Assembly (NCBI GenBank): GCA_029260735.1
Contig: JAJDCR010000110.1
Location: 1 to 58,892 of the forward strand
Reading direction: 5' to 3'
DNA length: 58,892 bases
Source: Planctomycetota bacterium
GTDB taxonomy: Bacteria > Planctomycetota > Uabimicrobiia > Uabimicrobiales > Uabimicrobiaceae
A program made the position numbers and the translations under genes. Under the pieces are notes generated by a model that was given only the letters and a program-made list of their open reading frames with translations, was not told the DNA's origin and ran no database searches. This document shows, piece by piece, positions 46,001 to 51,262 of the stretch (within the stretch, counting starts at the first letter, position 1; the number at the start of each line of letters is the position of its first letter).

Positions 46001-46247
46001 AAAAGAGTATCGCATCTATCTCACAGACTCGCACAGTAAAACCACGGCGACTTACTTTCCATCCTTCCTAAATATTCCTGTCGTTCTTCTTTTTAGTGAA
46101 AAAATCTTTGGTTATTTAAATAAAAAAGAGTGGCAAGGGTTGTCTCCACAGATTCATATTGAGAAGATCCCAGGAAACCACTTAACTGCAATTACTTGGC
46201 ATTTGGACGATTGTCGGAAAATTTTAGAAAAATATTTAGAAGAATAA
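37068..46247 (+). CDS. NRPS 2: docking-C-A(Asp)-PCP-C-A-PCP-degenerate C-A remnant-PCP-TE
   Basis: 3059 residues. The TTG start overlaps the NRPS1 stop (TTGA) after GGAGATGGAG, a coupled start. Domains: TubC-like docking (1-65, Asn-Ala-Pro-Glu-Gly-Ala-Leu); C1 (about 80-520, His-His-Ile-Leu-Met-Asp); A1 (about 537-1025) with pocket D-L-T-K-V-G-H-V-G, which matches Asp; PCP; C2 (about 1127-1570, His-His-Ile-Ile-Ile-Asp-Gly); A2 (about 1586-2075) with pocket D-A-T-R-I-A-Q-V-G, Arg in place of the Asp-pocket Lys, so probably an acidic residue; PCP. Then a C-like domain (about 2195-2610) whose HHxxxDG reads His-Gln-Arg-Ala-Phe-Asp-Gln, a short A C-terminal remnant (about 2620-2715), PCP with Gly-Gly-Ser-Ser-Leu, and a thioesterase (about 2810-3059) with Gly-Phe-Cys-Asn-Gly, i.e. 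a Cys nucleophile, and a late His. There are no epimerase domains. Confidence 0.9.
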   Translation: MNRELDTLEFLEKLNREDIFIRVENGKIKCNAPEGALTLELQEEIKKRKQDILAFAQTFESQSKLPEIQGFATRKDLGEKFPLSFAQEQLWFLSKLNLSSNLTYNEVDIIELIGTLDIDALKKSLEKITERHEILGSTFEEEDGQVFQTIKCHQLSFSLIALENLNNQERDNRILQYATKEKQTPLDFLNGPLIKFTLLRFGQENHVLIAICHHILMDNWSQQIFNREWSLFYQSMVEGKSNYSLPSLPLQYAHYACWQKHCWEINLFTKGLEYWQEKLKCAPATIDLPRKKIIENSSPEGKTLTTTINAQTTEQLELLAKQFDSSLFMTLVSVFGVLLFRYSDQKDFVIGCPVAGRNIETESLIGMFTNTIVLRLDLAGNPPFYELLQRVQKLTLEAYLHQEVPFQKIVEKLHPVRNLGHNPLFQVRFAFQNLPYEEISLPGLMIDSLDYELNMPKFDLTLNIEPKDGQLKISWRYNTDVFEDFIIEQMGQHFQNLLFAAIQNSDKQIAELPMLSGEEEKKILDFNSTQTDYSRNKCIHQMFEEQVEREPEARALLYQKEELSYRDLNEKANQLADYLINLGLKREDKVVLYLERSMEMVISIFAVMKSGAVYVPLDSNSPQSRQEYIIADSRAKLLLTHQKLKRDWEITCPVLAVEEILASTQHSGENLQVEIFPDNNCYVIYTSGSTGKPKGAMISHGGLTNYTMHIAENYLTKKGSCPFFGSFGFDLMVTVLFPPLLKGNYIEIFPSEMSIDEIFPLFDQKSFALMKMTPTHLQVMEYFVQGQGIKFEVGSMLVGGEVFSPQQAAFVQEYLSPHKLVNHYGPTETVVGCLTYEVKKTVLDPLPIGKPMENKEVYIFDRFLQVVPVGVLGEIYIGGLGIARGYNNQPELSAEKFIPHPLSKKTGERIYKTGDLGRYLPSGDVEFLGRIDDQVKIRGFRVECKEIENCLCSHPLVTNATVLALEKKQEKKLVAFTAGEINDEAKLNTYLREHLPEYMIPSSIITLEFLPLNTNGKVDRRALEKKAESYSSERKREITLPLSAQEKILCQIWKDVLNIEELGTHDSFFSLGGHSILVIKMVHRVQQIMRKEIPIHLVFQYSTVAELSDYLKLENYETENIPRAWQKRYPLSLTQQRLWFLTKLEPENPSYSISSTKILEGKLDVDKLTEALNAILSRQDSLRTQFFEEEGVPYQEVIPFKSEDIQCLDLTEYDKSKRKEKTEEAIIQENQRVFNIGKAPLTLVKLFKWEEEKYIIFLNVHHIIIDGWSITIFWRELAFTYNALLEKRELLPPLSVQYSDYSLWQQKFLEHSLFKNQEKFWKGRFSDSIPTLDLPIDYPRPKVQQYSAETVSAVLDERLFEEVRALAQKNNATVFMVLLTAFHILLYRHSRQEDIVIGIPVANRDRQELENIIGFFVNNLALRVNLSSELSFTKALAEIRQTWTEAYQHRGYPFESLVRVLNPPRDTSRNPLFQVFFNMLDFEEEKDIWNGICASEYPYLSNFSKFDLTLYLEMKEEVELNFCYSDTLFRRETIVQMAENYQQLIKNIILSPHKRICQLEIFTNQEKKKILSLANNSKCNFKEERTIESMFLAQANKTPDDIVVVCASSVLTYRELNKQSNQLAHYLVKKGVKEEIMVGVALDNPLKTFVAILAIMKAGGAFVPLDPEHPEKRLQLMLEELQLSLLLTTEELAKKLFSEEKSKLICLDLEDESISKESPEDISKRRGEESLAYCIFTSGSTGKPKGVLVEHRHLKNGVLAAMKRYGMLAKADYAVLQPFTVDAGMTLYFPAILTGGTVHLFLRETLLDPRALREYFRHQKIDYMRIAPSHLMSLLNFSTEIRPKQVLILASEATYNQNLQEIFEKIEDCKIYNQYGATETSVGVLVHSVSKKDLQHEILPLGHPINNVEVYILDENLQIVPRGSAGEICIGGSQVVRGYLNSPELTKKKFVTSPFSEGNIYKTGDTGKYTVEGEIIFLGRKDDIVSIRGFNVACGEVEAILKKHSKIQKAIVLSKKNQDKENYLISYYVLKNPKEALSDNNIRESLREYLPDYMIPSWWVPMDKLPLTANGKVDRHALGLVKLIPKMNTHWEKPETEVEIKLTKIWEQVLNIENIGVYDNFFDLGGHSLLAIQVMAKIEQELREELPLIVLFESPTIKGLVKHIEQQGPITKPKKNLLPSRPHSLKKNPNDAVAPTSYKQKQIWLFQSFYPKNTNQIGSIVYNISQKTDLFSLKKNLNGAIDRHSYIQSHCLFFEGELLQVIAQSATETFWEERETPIVHKKINEWIEKEKLDYDLSSPFKVIVQNTESEKLLLIVFHQRAFDQETIRYFLELCQTCYQNLPLRKEQETPEHSRYKNYLQEQQNRNEEKSCQYWLEKSKNWTPFLEIPSDYPRTTKAVFQRAQEEKILSFELSSQIQDFCENKSIDVLTLFMGIFQIVLSEASGREDIIVATEFFSLKEELLGNYSNLVPLSSQVKRNISIEEFLSTLQKNIEEAKNHSDLSFLQLVEKIKPPRLSDRFPIAQFFCQYLDKTSYSFLEEAPLEFSLPVNPFDISLLISKEKENNWKLELLYNSNLFLSSRIQGLISRIEFILEKGFLNPKTPLSSFYEEDNREKRGPLVQGIEIDVSLLEDLLLEQDKIEEAGVLIRGEIEKELLLCLVLNPDFPEGILDLNKLQQKFSWPPIPTFFVKINQLPRKEDLVDKEKLQELLKSFTSEQLKQKTKTSEDPLQHTVLEIWKEILKQKTLNIEYDFFTLGGSSLEAAKMLEKINNTLSLDISLSEFIQSPTVQKLSTIIKKNHYTPQAITQVTSNPGRIPLFFFHGDFNGLGFYSIKLAQSLEPKRPFYTLCPHGIISREIPNSIEAMAIEYATLLEDYIDGPFYLGGFCNGAYVAWEVAQILAKRGKKAKKIFLIDPPKVERDYFLLYKGVSFLGNLFGFSEKKWKEFYLLYFKNSSHKKKKWTKKRFQRIDFFKNKEQLEEKEYRIYLTDSHSKTTATYFPSFLNIPVVLLFSEKIFGYLNKKEWQGLSPQIHIEKIPGNHLTAITWHLDDCRKILEKYLEE

Positions 46248-46269
46248 AACTATTTCTTCTTTTATTCTT
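46240..46269 (+). terminator. weak hairpin at the end of NRPS2
   Basis: AAGAATAAAA (46240-46249) pairs with TTTTATTCTT (46260-46269) across a 10-nt loop and overlaps the stop codon. T-runs follow within 50 nt. The stem is all A-T except one pair, so termination may be partial. Confidence 0.3.
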
Positions 46270-46363
46270 CTCTTCTTGAGAATTTTTTATCCCTCTTTTT
46301 TTTATTTTTTGATAAACTGAAACCCTAAAAATATCCAATCCCTAGGTGTTTATTAGGATTTTA

Positions 46364-46972
46364 ATGGAAATAAAAGCCATGATGCCAGAACTCGATAAAA
46401 TTTATGACCGCACTTTTTTTCAAGAATGGGGTTGCCACCACGCAAAATACATTCAGGGAGCCCACATTATAGCTCAGTTGATCGAAAAACACTTTCAGCC
46501 AAAAAGTCTGGTTGATTTAGGATGTGGTTGTGGGGTTTATAGCGACTTTTTTATCAAAAAGGGACTTACTGTTTTAGCCATTGATGGTGTTTTACCTCCT
46601 TCGGAAGAGTCTTTCTCGGTCCCCATAGAAGTGAGAGACTTAACCGCGCCTATAGAAAATATCTGGGAAAAATTTGATCTTACCATTTGCCTGGAAGTCG
46701 CCGAGCACATCCCCGAAGAATTTCTATCTCCTTTTTTGGAAAACATTACCCAGTTTAGCGATACTCTTGTCCTCTCGGCCGCTCCTCCCTTCCAAAGAGG
46801 GCATCATCATGTCAACGAGCAACCCAAAAAGTACTGGAAAGCAAAACTTCAACAAGTTAACTTTGCTTATAATCGCAAATGGACAGGGCAATTTATAGAA
46901 GAATTCAAGAAGGTAAAAGCCCCCTACATGTGGATGGGGGAAAATATTAGTGTATATGAAAGAGTCTCTTAG
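46364..46972 (+). CDS. class I SAM-dependent methyltransferase
   Basis: About 202 residues from ATG 46364, with AGGA 5 nt upstream; a GTG at 46346 is in frame but lacks a ribosome site. Motif I Leu-Val-Asp-Leu-Gly-Cys-Gly-Cys-Gly (about 44-52) binds SAM. The acidic loop at the end of strand 2 (Ala-Ile-Asp-Gly) and Asp-Leu-Thr-Ile-Cys-Leu-Glu-Val-Ala-Glu-His-Ile (about 103-114) are typical of small-molecule methyltransferases (Methyltransf_23 type). It lies 117 nt after NRPS2 and could methylate the peptide, but the acceptor atom cannot be read from sequence. No signal or membrane segment. Confidence 0.8.
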   Translation: MEIKAMMPELDKIYDRTFFQEWGCHHAKYIQGAHIIAQLIEKHFQPKSLVDLGCGCGVYSDFFIKKGLTVLAIDGVLPPSEESFSVPIEVRDLTAPIENIWEKFDLTICLEVAEHIPEEFLSPFLENITQFSDTLVLSAAPPFQRGHHHVNEQPKKYWKAKLQQVNFAYNRKWTGQFIEEFKKVKAPYMWMGENISVYERVS

Positions 46973-47194
46973 CTCTAAGTAAAATAAATAGCTGAAAAAG
47001 CACAAAAATACCGCATTTCTTCTCCTTGTATTTTCAAGAAACTCCTCCCTTAATTCCCATATTTTTCCTTATTTTAAGGCATTTTTGCCTAAAATATGAT
47101 TTAATTGATAGCCTAAATTATATTTAAAATCAATATTTTTAGGGCTTGTCCAAGCACCTTAACCCTCCGAATAAAAAAAATAAAAGAAGAAAAC

Positions 47195-48532
47195 ATGCAA
47201 CAGAGCGTACCCGTAATTATTGGCTGTAGTCTTTCTGGAATGGCGATTAGCCAATCTCTTTCTCAAGCTTGTATTCCTCACATTATGATTGGGAAAGCAC
47301 CGAATAACTTGCCTCGGTTAGGAGAGTCTATCAATCCAGAAGGCAGTTTAGAGTTGGTCAATTTTTTTAAAGATTTTTCTCAGTTCTTTTACGAGAAAAA
47401 ACTCACTATCATGGCCATGGGAAACTATTATTTTCATTGTAATTTCACGAAAATGATTAACCTAAAGAGTGTCTATTTGTTTTTAAAGTTACTTGCCTTA
47501 GGAAACAAAGTGCCCCGTGATTTATACCACGTAGATCGCAGAGGTTTTGATCAGGCTCTCTTTGAAAGCGTTTGTAAAAGTTCCTATTTGACTCACTTAG
47601 AAGATATTGTAGTAGAGGTCAAGCACAACCCTAAAGAAGATAGTATAGAGAGCCTGAGTCTGGCTAGCGGAGAGAAAATCATTCCTTCTTACGTTTTTGA
47701 CTCCAGCAATCACTTACGAATTGTCGGAAAAGCCTTAGGTGTACCGCTTGATTTTATTAGCACTCCTCAGAAAGTGGTTTACAGCCATTACCACATTGAT
47801 CCGAAGAGAGAAGAGGGCGATAAAAATTGTAAGGAGTGGCAAAGCTCAACTAATTTGCTTCGCTTAGGCCAAGAAAACGATGGAGTTAATGGCTTTGCTT
47901 GGTGCATTCCTCTAGAAGATTACATTTCTGTAGGCATTAGTATGAACGTGGACGACAATGATTGCAGCGATGAAGAAATTTTAGACCTTGTCGCTCAAGC
48001 TTATGCTCGCAGGGGCTTGGATTACAAAGACATTTATAACGAAACCAGTAAAATAATAGCTTTGAGGCAGCGCTATTTTATTCATGAAAGAGCTTATGGT
48101 AAAAACTGGTTGTTGGTCGGAGGAGCATATGGGCAAATCTGGTTTATGTCCGGCTCGGGGGTGGGAACTTCTCTCACGGCAGCAGTAATTGCCCCTAAGC
48201 TTTTGAAAAATCCTCGAAAATACGCCCAAGCTTATCAAAACTATATGAAAAAATTTCTCTGCACGCACAGTGTTATGGAATGGTTTTGCTCTTCGAATAT
48301 AGAGGAAGTTAGCCCAGAAGATTTTTCCGAGAAGGTCGATCAGTGGTTGATGACAAACATTGAAAGAGTTTCTCAATACCCCCAAATACGAGGCAACACT
48401 TTAGGAAAAGTATTTAGCTTTTTTTCCCAACCATTTTTTAAATGGAATATTTTAAAAGTGAGTAGCTTTGGAGCCAGAAGACATTGCCCCACCTACAAAA
48501 TAAAAAAAGAAGAGAAAGTGTGGAGTGAGTAA
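47195..48532 (+). CDS. FAD-dependent oxidoreductase of the halogenase-like family
   Basis: 445 residues. The N-terminal FAD fingerprint is modified: Ile-Ile-Gly-Cys-Ser-Leu-Ser-Gly-Met-Ala (about 8-17), with Ser in place of the middle Gly. Gly-Glu-Ser-Ile-Asn-Pro-Glu-Gly (about 43-50) resembles the corresponding segment of tryptophan-halogenase-like and geranylgeranyl-reductase-like enzymes. Phe-Ala-Trp-Cys-Ile-Pro (about 232-237) corresponds to the halogenase W-x-W-x-I-P motif with the first Trp changed to Phe. A second FAD segment has Leu-Leu-Val-Gly-Gly-Ala-Tyr-Gly. No Lys-rich halogenase signature is certain, so it may be an oxidase or hydroxylase. It overlaps or touches the SnoaL-like gene, indicating cotranscription. 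Confidence 0.7.
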   Translation: MQQSVPVIIGCSLSGMAISQSLSQACIPHIMIGKAPNNLPRLGESINPEGSLELVNFFKDFSQFFYEKKLTIMAMGNYYFHCNFTKMINLKSVYLFLKLLALGNKVPRDLYHVDRRGFDQALFESVCKSSYLTHLEDIVVEVKHNPKEDSIESLSLASGEKIIPSYVFDSSNHLRIVGKALGVPLDFISTPQKVVYSHYHIDPKREEGDKNCKEWQSSTNLLRLGQENDGVNGFAWCIPLEDYISVGISMNVDDNDCSDEEILDLVAQAYARRGLDYKDIYNETSKIIALRQRYFIHERAYGKNWLLVGGAYGQIWFMSGSGVGTSLTAAVIAPKLLKNPRKYAQAYQNYMKKFLCTHSVMEWFCSSNIEEVSPEDFSEKVDQWLMTNIERVSQYPQIRGNTLGKVFSFFSQPFFKWNILKVSSFGARRHCPTYKIKKEEKVWSE

Positions 48533-48536
48533 GACG

Positions 48537-48992
48537 ATGGAAAAAGTGATCGATGATCTTTTTGAGGTTATTTCTGGTCGAGTTAATATTACCGATGTCG
48601 AAAAAATCATGTCCCCTAAAGTGGTTCTTCATATGGACTGTGTTTCCTTTTGCGGCATTCAATACTGGAAAAAATGGGTTTCTTTTTTACGTAGCAGAAG
48701 CCCCTTTAAGAGCTTGGAACTTCGGTGCGAGGAAAAGACCATCGAAGGAGACAAAGTAATTGTTCTCGCTCGCTGGAGAGGAGTAGATGCAAAAGGAGAG
48801 GTTCATCACTCTGACGATGTCGTGGGAACCTTTCAAATCCAAAATGACAAACTTGTTGAAATATGGTCAAAAAAGGCTAACTACACTTTTATATTCGGAA
48901 AGAAAATCTGCTCTACCACTTTCTTTCTTGTCTATTTGCCCTATATTTTCATCTGGTGTTTTTTCCACCGAGCTCTCGTTAAGGGAACATAA
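48537..48992 (+). CDS. SnoaL-like (NTF2-fold) protein with C-terminal hydrophobic segment
   Basis: About 151 residues from ATG 48537 (GGAG 11 nt upstream); a GTG at 48525, overlapping the stop of the FAD gene, is an alternative start. The first 120 residues fit the NTF2/SnoaL cone fold: an N-terminal helix, then a strand segment with Val-Leu-His-Met-Asp, then Val-Ile-Val-Leu-Ala-Arg-Trp-Arg-Gly-Val-Asp-Ala-Lys-Gly. The last 30 residues are hydrophobic, suggesting membrane attachment. SnoaL-like proteins in natural-product clusters act as cyclases, isomerases or hydroxylase-like helpers. It lies between the FAD enzyme and DUF1702 genes in one probable operon. Confidence 0.7.
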   Translation: MEKVIDDLFEVISGRVNITDVEKIMSPKVVLHMDCVSFCGIQYWKKWVSFLRSRSPFKSLELRCEEKTIEGDKVIVLARWRGVDAKGEVHHSDDVVGTFQIQNDKLVEIWSKKANYTFIFGKKICSTTFFLVYLPYIFIWCFFHRALVKGT

Positions 48993-49003
48993 TTATCCTA
49001 AGA

Positions 49004-49027
49004 AAAAGGATAAAAGGATAAAAGGAT
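49004..49027 (+). repeat. three tandem 8-bp Shine-Dalgarno-like repeats at the DUF1702 start
   Basis: AAAAGGAT occurs at 49004-49011, 49012-49019 and 49020-49027, the last overlapping the ATG at 49026. Each copy contains an AAGGA ribosome-binding core; the second copy has better spacing to the ATG at 49026, and the third suits the ATG at 49032. Slippage here would alter translation strength. Confidence 0.75.
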
Positions 49028-49994
49028 GCCCATGAGTTTTTTATTGCAGAACATACGTAAAAAAATTTTGACGGTTCCTGATCGCCAAGTAGAAGCCGTC
49101 CGAACAAAATACCATGACTATGAGACCCCTCAGGGGATTTGGCTGAAAAACATTGGAAACAGTTTTTTTCAGGGCTACCATATTATCCTGAAGACAGACA
49201 ACTACTCGCAAATGAGAGAAGAATTGAACCAGTTTGACGATTTCATGCGCGGCTTTGCTTTTGAAGGAGCGGGAATGTCGCTAAAACTTCTAGATATTCT
49301 CTCATTTCATCGCCATAACCACTTTTCTTCTTTTCTGAAAGAGCATGGGAAAAAACACATCTACACGATGTACGTAGGCTTTGGCTTAGCATTCGCAAGG
49401 CTGCATATCCCTATTAACTCTGCTCTAAAAAAACTCCATCCTAAATTTATGTGGCTAGCAGTGGACGGCTATGGATTTTATGAAGGCTCTTTTCGTTGGC
49501 CTCGCTATGCCAAAGGAAAGAGTTTAGCTCCTCATTTGCGAGGATATGCTCAAAGAGCTTTTGACCAAGGATTAGGCCGTAGCTTATGGTTTGTTAAAAG
49601 TGGGAACATAGAAGAGATTGCGAAAGTAATCAAAAAATTTCCAACAAGGCGGCAGCAAGATTTTTGGAGCGGAGCGGGCTTTGCCTGTACCTATGCCGGT
49701 AAAGTAGATGACGATAAGCTCCACAAGCTCCTAGAAATTTCAGAGCCCCACCGTAGCCATTTACTTCAGGGAGCAGTTTTTGCTGCTATAGCCAGAACCG
49801 ATGCTGGACTTCCGGCGGCAAACACAAATCGGGTTTGTCAGATTTTCTTACAAAAATCTCCTGAAGAGGTTTTCCAGAAGCAAGGTAACTTTTTTATCGA
49901 TTTAGACCATGGAAAATTAGATGCTCGTGAGGAAATCAAAAAAGAAAAACCTGCTTACGAAGAGTGGCGAAGAAGTGTCCAGGAAAGCTTTTGA
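49026..49994 (+). CDS. DUF1702 family protein
   Basis: 322 residues with the family's characteristic blocks: Gly-Phe-Ala-Phe-Glu-Gly-Ala-Gly-Met (about 75-83), Tyr-Val-Gly-Phe-Gly-Leu-Ala-Phe-Ala-Arg-Leu (about 116-126), Asp-Gly-Tyr-Gly-Phe-Tyr-Glu-Gly (about 147-154), Phe-Asp-Gln-Gly-Leu-Gly-Arg-Ser-Leu-Trp-Phe (about 178-188) and Phe-Trp-Ser-Gly-Ala-Gly-Phe (about 215-221). The family is known from enediyne and other natural-product clusters, but its biochemical role is not settled. ATG 49032 is an alternative start. It is 14 nt upstream of the membrane fusion protein, in one operon with the SnoaL-like and RND genes. Confidence 0.85.
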   Translation: MPMSFLLQNIRKKILTVPDRQVEAVRTKYHDYETPQGIWLKNIGNSFFQGYHIILKTDNYSQMREELNQFDDFMRGFAFEGAGMSLKLLDILSFHRHNHFSSFLKEHGKKHIYTMYVGFGLAFARLHIPINSALKKLHPKFMWLAVDGYGFYEGSFRWPRYAKGKSLAPHLRGYAQRAFDQGLGRSLWFVKSGNIEEIAKVIKKFPTRRQQDFWSGAGFACTYAGKVDDDKLHKLLEISEPHRSHLLQGAVFAAIARTDAGLPAANTNRVCQIFLQKSPEEVFQKQGNFFIDLDHGKLDAREEIKKEKPAYEEWRRSVQESF

Positions 49995-50008
49995 GAGAAA
50001 GGATATTT

Positions 50009-51262
50009 ATGAAATATTCCATTTTTATTTGTTTGTTAATCGTATTCGTAGCCTGTCAAAAGCAAGAAAAGCCTGCGTCTGACAATTATTTGCCCGTTGT
50101 GGAAAGTTGGAAGGTCGCCAAGGAAGCCGATACCGTCACTATTAAAGTGCATGGAGTTACTAGGCCCAAACGAAAAGTGGAGTTGGCTTTTCAGCTAGCA
50201 GGAGTTATTCAAAAAGTTCCTGTCGAGCTAGGAGACATTGTCCTCGAAAATCAAATTCTTGCTTCTCTCGAAGATAAAGATCTCCAGCTACAATTACAAA
50301 GAGCCCAGCAACATTTTGCTTTGTCTCAAAGTCGTCTAGCAAAAATCCAATCAAAGGCTCGTAAAGAGAGACTTCAATTTGCAAAATCCAAGCTTCTTGC
50401 CGCCCAGAAAAACTATCAATTGGCCCAAAAAGTCTATGAAGCAAAGGTCGACCTAGCCCATTCTCAAATTATTTCCTCTCTTAACATCGATGAGCTACGC
50501 ACCTCGGCAGAAGTGGCCTATGAACATTTAAAGATGGCCCAGCAAGAGAAAGTTATCTTAGAGAAAGGGGCTTCTCCTAAAGAGGTGGATGTAACCAAAC
50601 AAGAAATGGGATTAGCTCAGGTTGACATTAATATTATCCAGCAAAAACTAGAGTACACAACCTTGCATTCTCCCTTTCCTGGGGTAGTGAGCTCTGTCTT
50701 GGTCGAAAAAGGACAATTTGTTCATGTCGGGAAAAAAGTCTTTTTGATAGAGGATTTTAGTAAAATTAAAATAGAGACCGCCGTACCGGAAACTCAGGTT
50801 AAGTATGTCAAGTTAGGACAAAAAGCAAAAGTTGTTGTCGAGTCTATTTCAACGGAACCTTTCTGGGGAACGGTCAGCTACTTGTCTGCCAACACCGACC
50901 CTATGACGAGAACCTTTACCTTAGAAATAGCGATGGAAAACCACAGTCTTCTTCTCCGAGGAGGAATGTTTGCTTTCATTGAGCTAGTTATAGCAAATCC
51001 TCGGCCCCGAATTTTACTTCCTTTAAAATCTCTCAAAAAAGATGAAAAGGGAATGCATGTAATGGTATTAAAAAACCTGAGCCCAAAAGGTTTTGCTACT
51101 GCTCAAAGACAGAATATTAAAACAGGTAAATTAAGCCGAAGTTTTATCGAGGTTACTCAAGGGCTGTCGGATGGAGACTTGGTCGTGACAAACGGACACC
51201 ACTACATCCAAACGGGCGAGAAAGTAAGAAATTCTAGAGCAAGGAATTCATCTTATGACTAG
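50009..51262 (+). CDS. RND efflux periplasmic adaptor (HlyD/AcrA-type lipoprotein)
   Basis: About 417 residues from ATG 50009, after AAAGGA. The signal peptide ends in a lipobox (Val-Phe-Val-Ala-Cys, about residue 16), so it is anchored to a membrane. A biotinyl-lipoyl half (Val-Glu-Leu-Gly-Asp-Ile-Val), a long helical hairpin (about 70-190), the second lipoyl half (Thr-Leu-His-Ser-Pro-Phe-Pro-Gly-Val-Val) and beta-barrel domains follow in standard order. It bridges an RND pump to an outer-membrane channel; no TolC-like gene is in the window. Its stop overlaps the ATG of the pump gene (ATGACTAG), implying coupled translation. Confidence 0.9.
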   Translation: MKYSIFICLLIVFVACQKQEKPASDNYLPVVESWKVAKEADTVTIKVHGVTRPKRKVELAFQLAGVIQKVPVELGDIVLENQILASLEDKDLQLQLQRAQQHFALSQSRLAKIQSKARKERLQFAKSKLLAAQKNYQLAQKVYEAKVDLAHSQIISSLNIDELRTSAEVAYEHLKMAQQEKVILEKGASPKEVDVTKQEMGLAQVDINIIQQKLEYTTLHSPFPGVVSSVLVEKGQFVHVGKKVFLIEDFSKIKIETAVPETQVKYVKLGQKAKVVVESISTEPFWGTVSYLSANTDPMTRTFTLEIAMENHSLLLRGGMFAFIELVIANPRPRILLPLKSLKKDEKGMHVMVLKNLSPKGFATAQRQNIKTGKLSRSFIEVTQGLSDGDLVVTNGHHYIQTGEKVRNSRARNSSYD

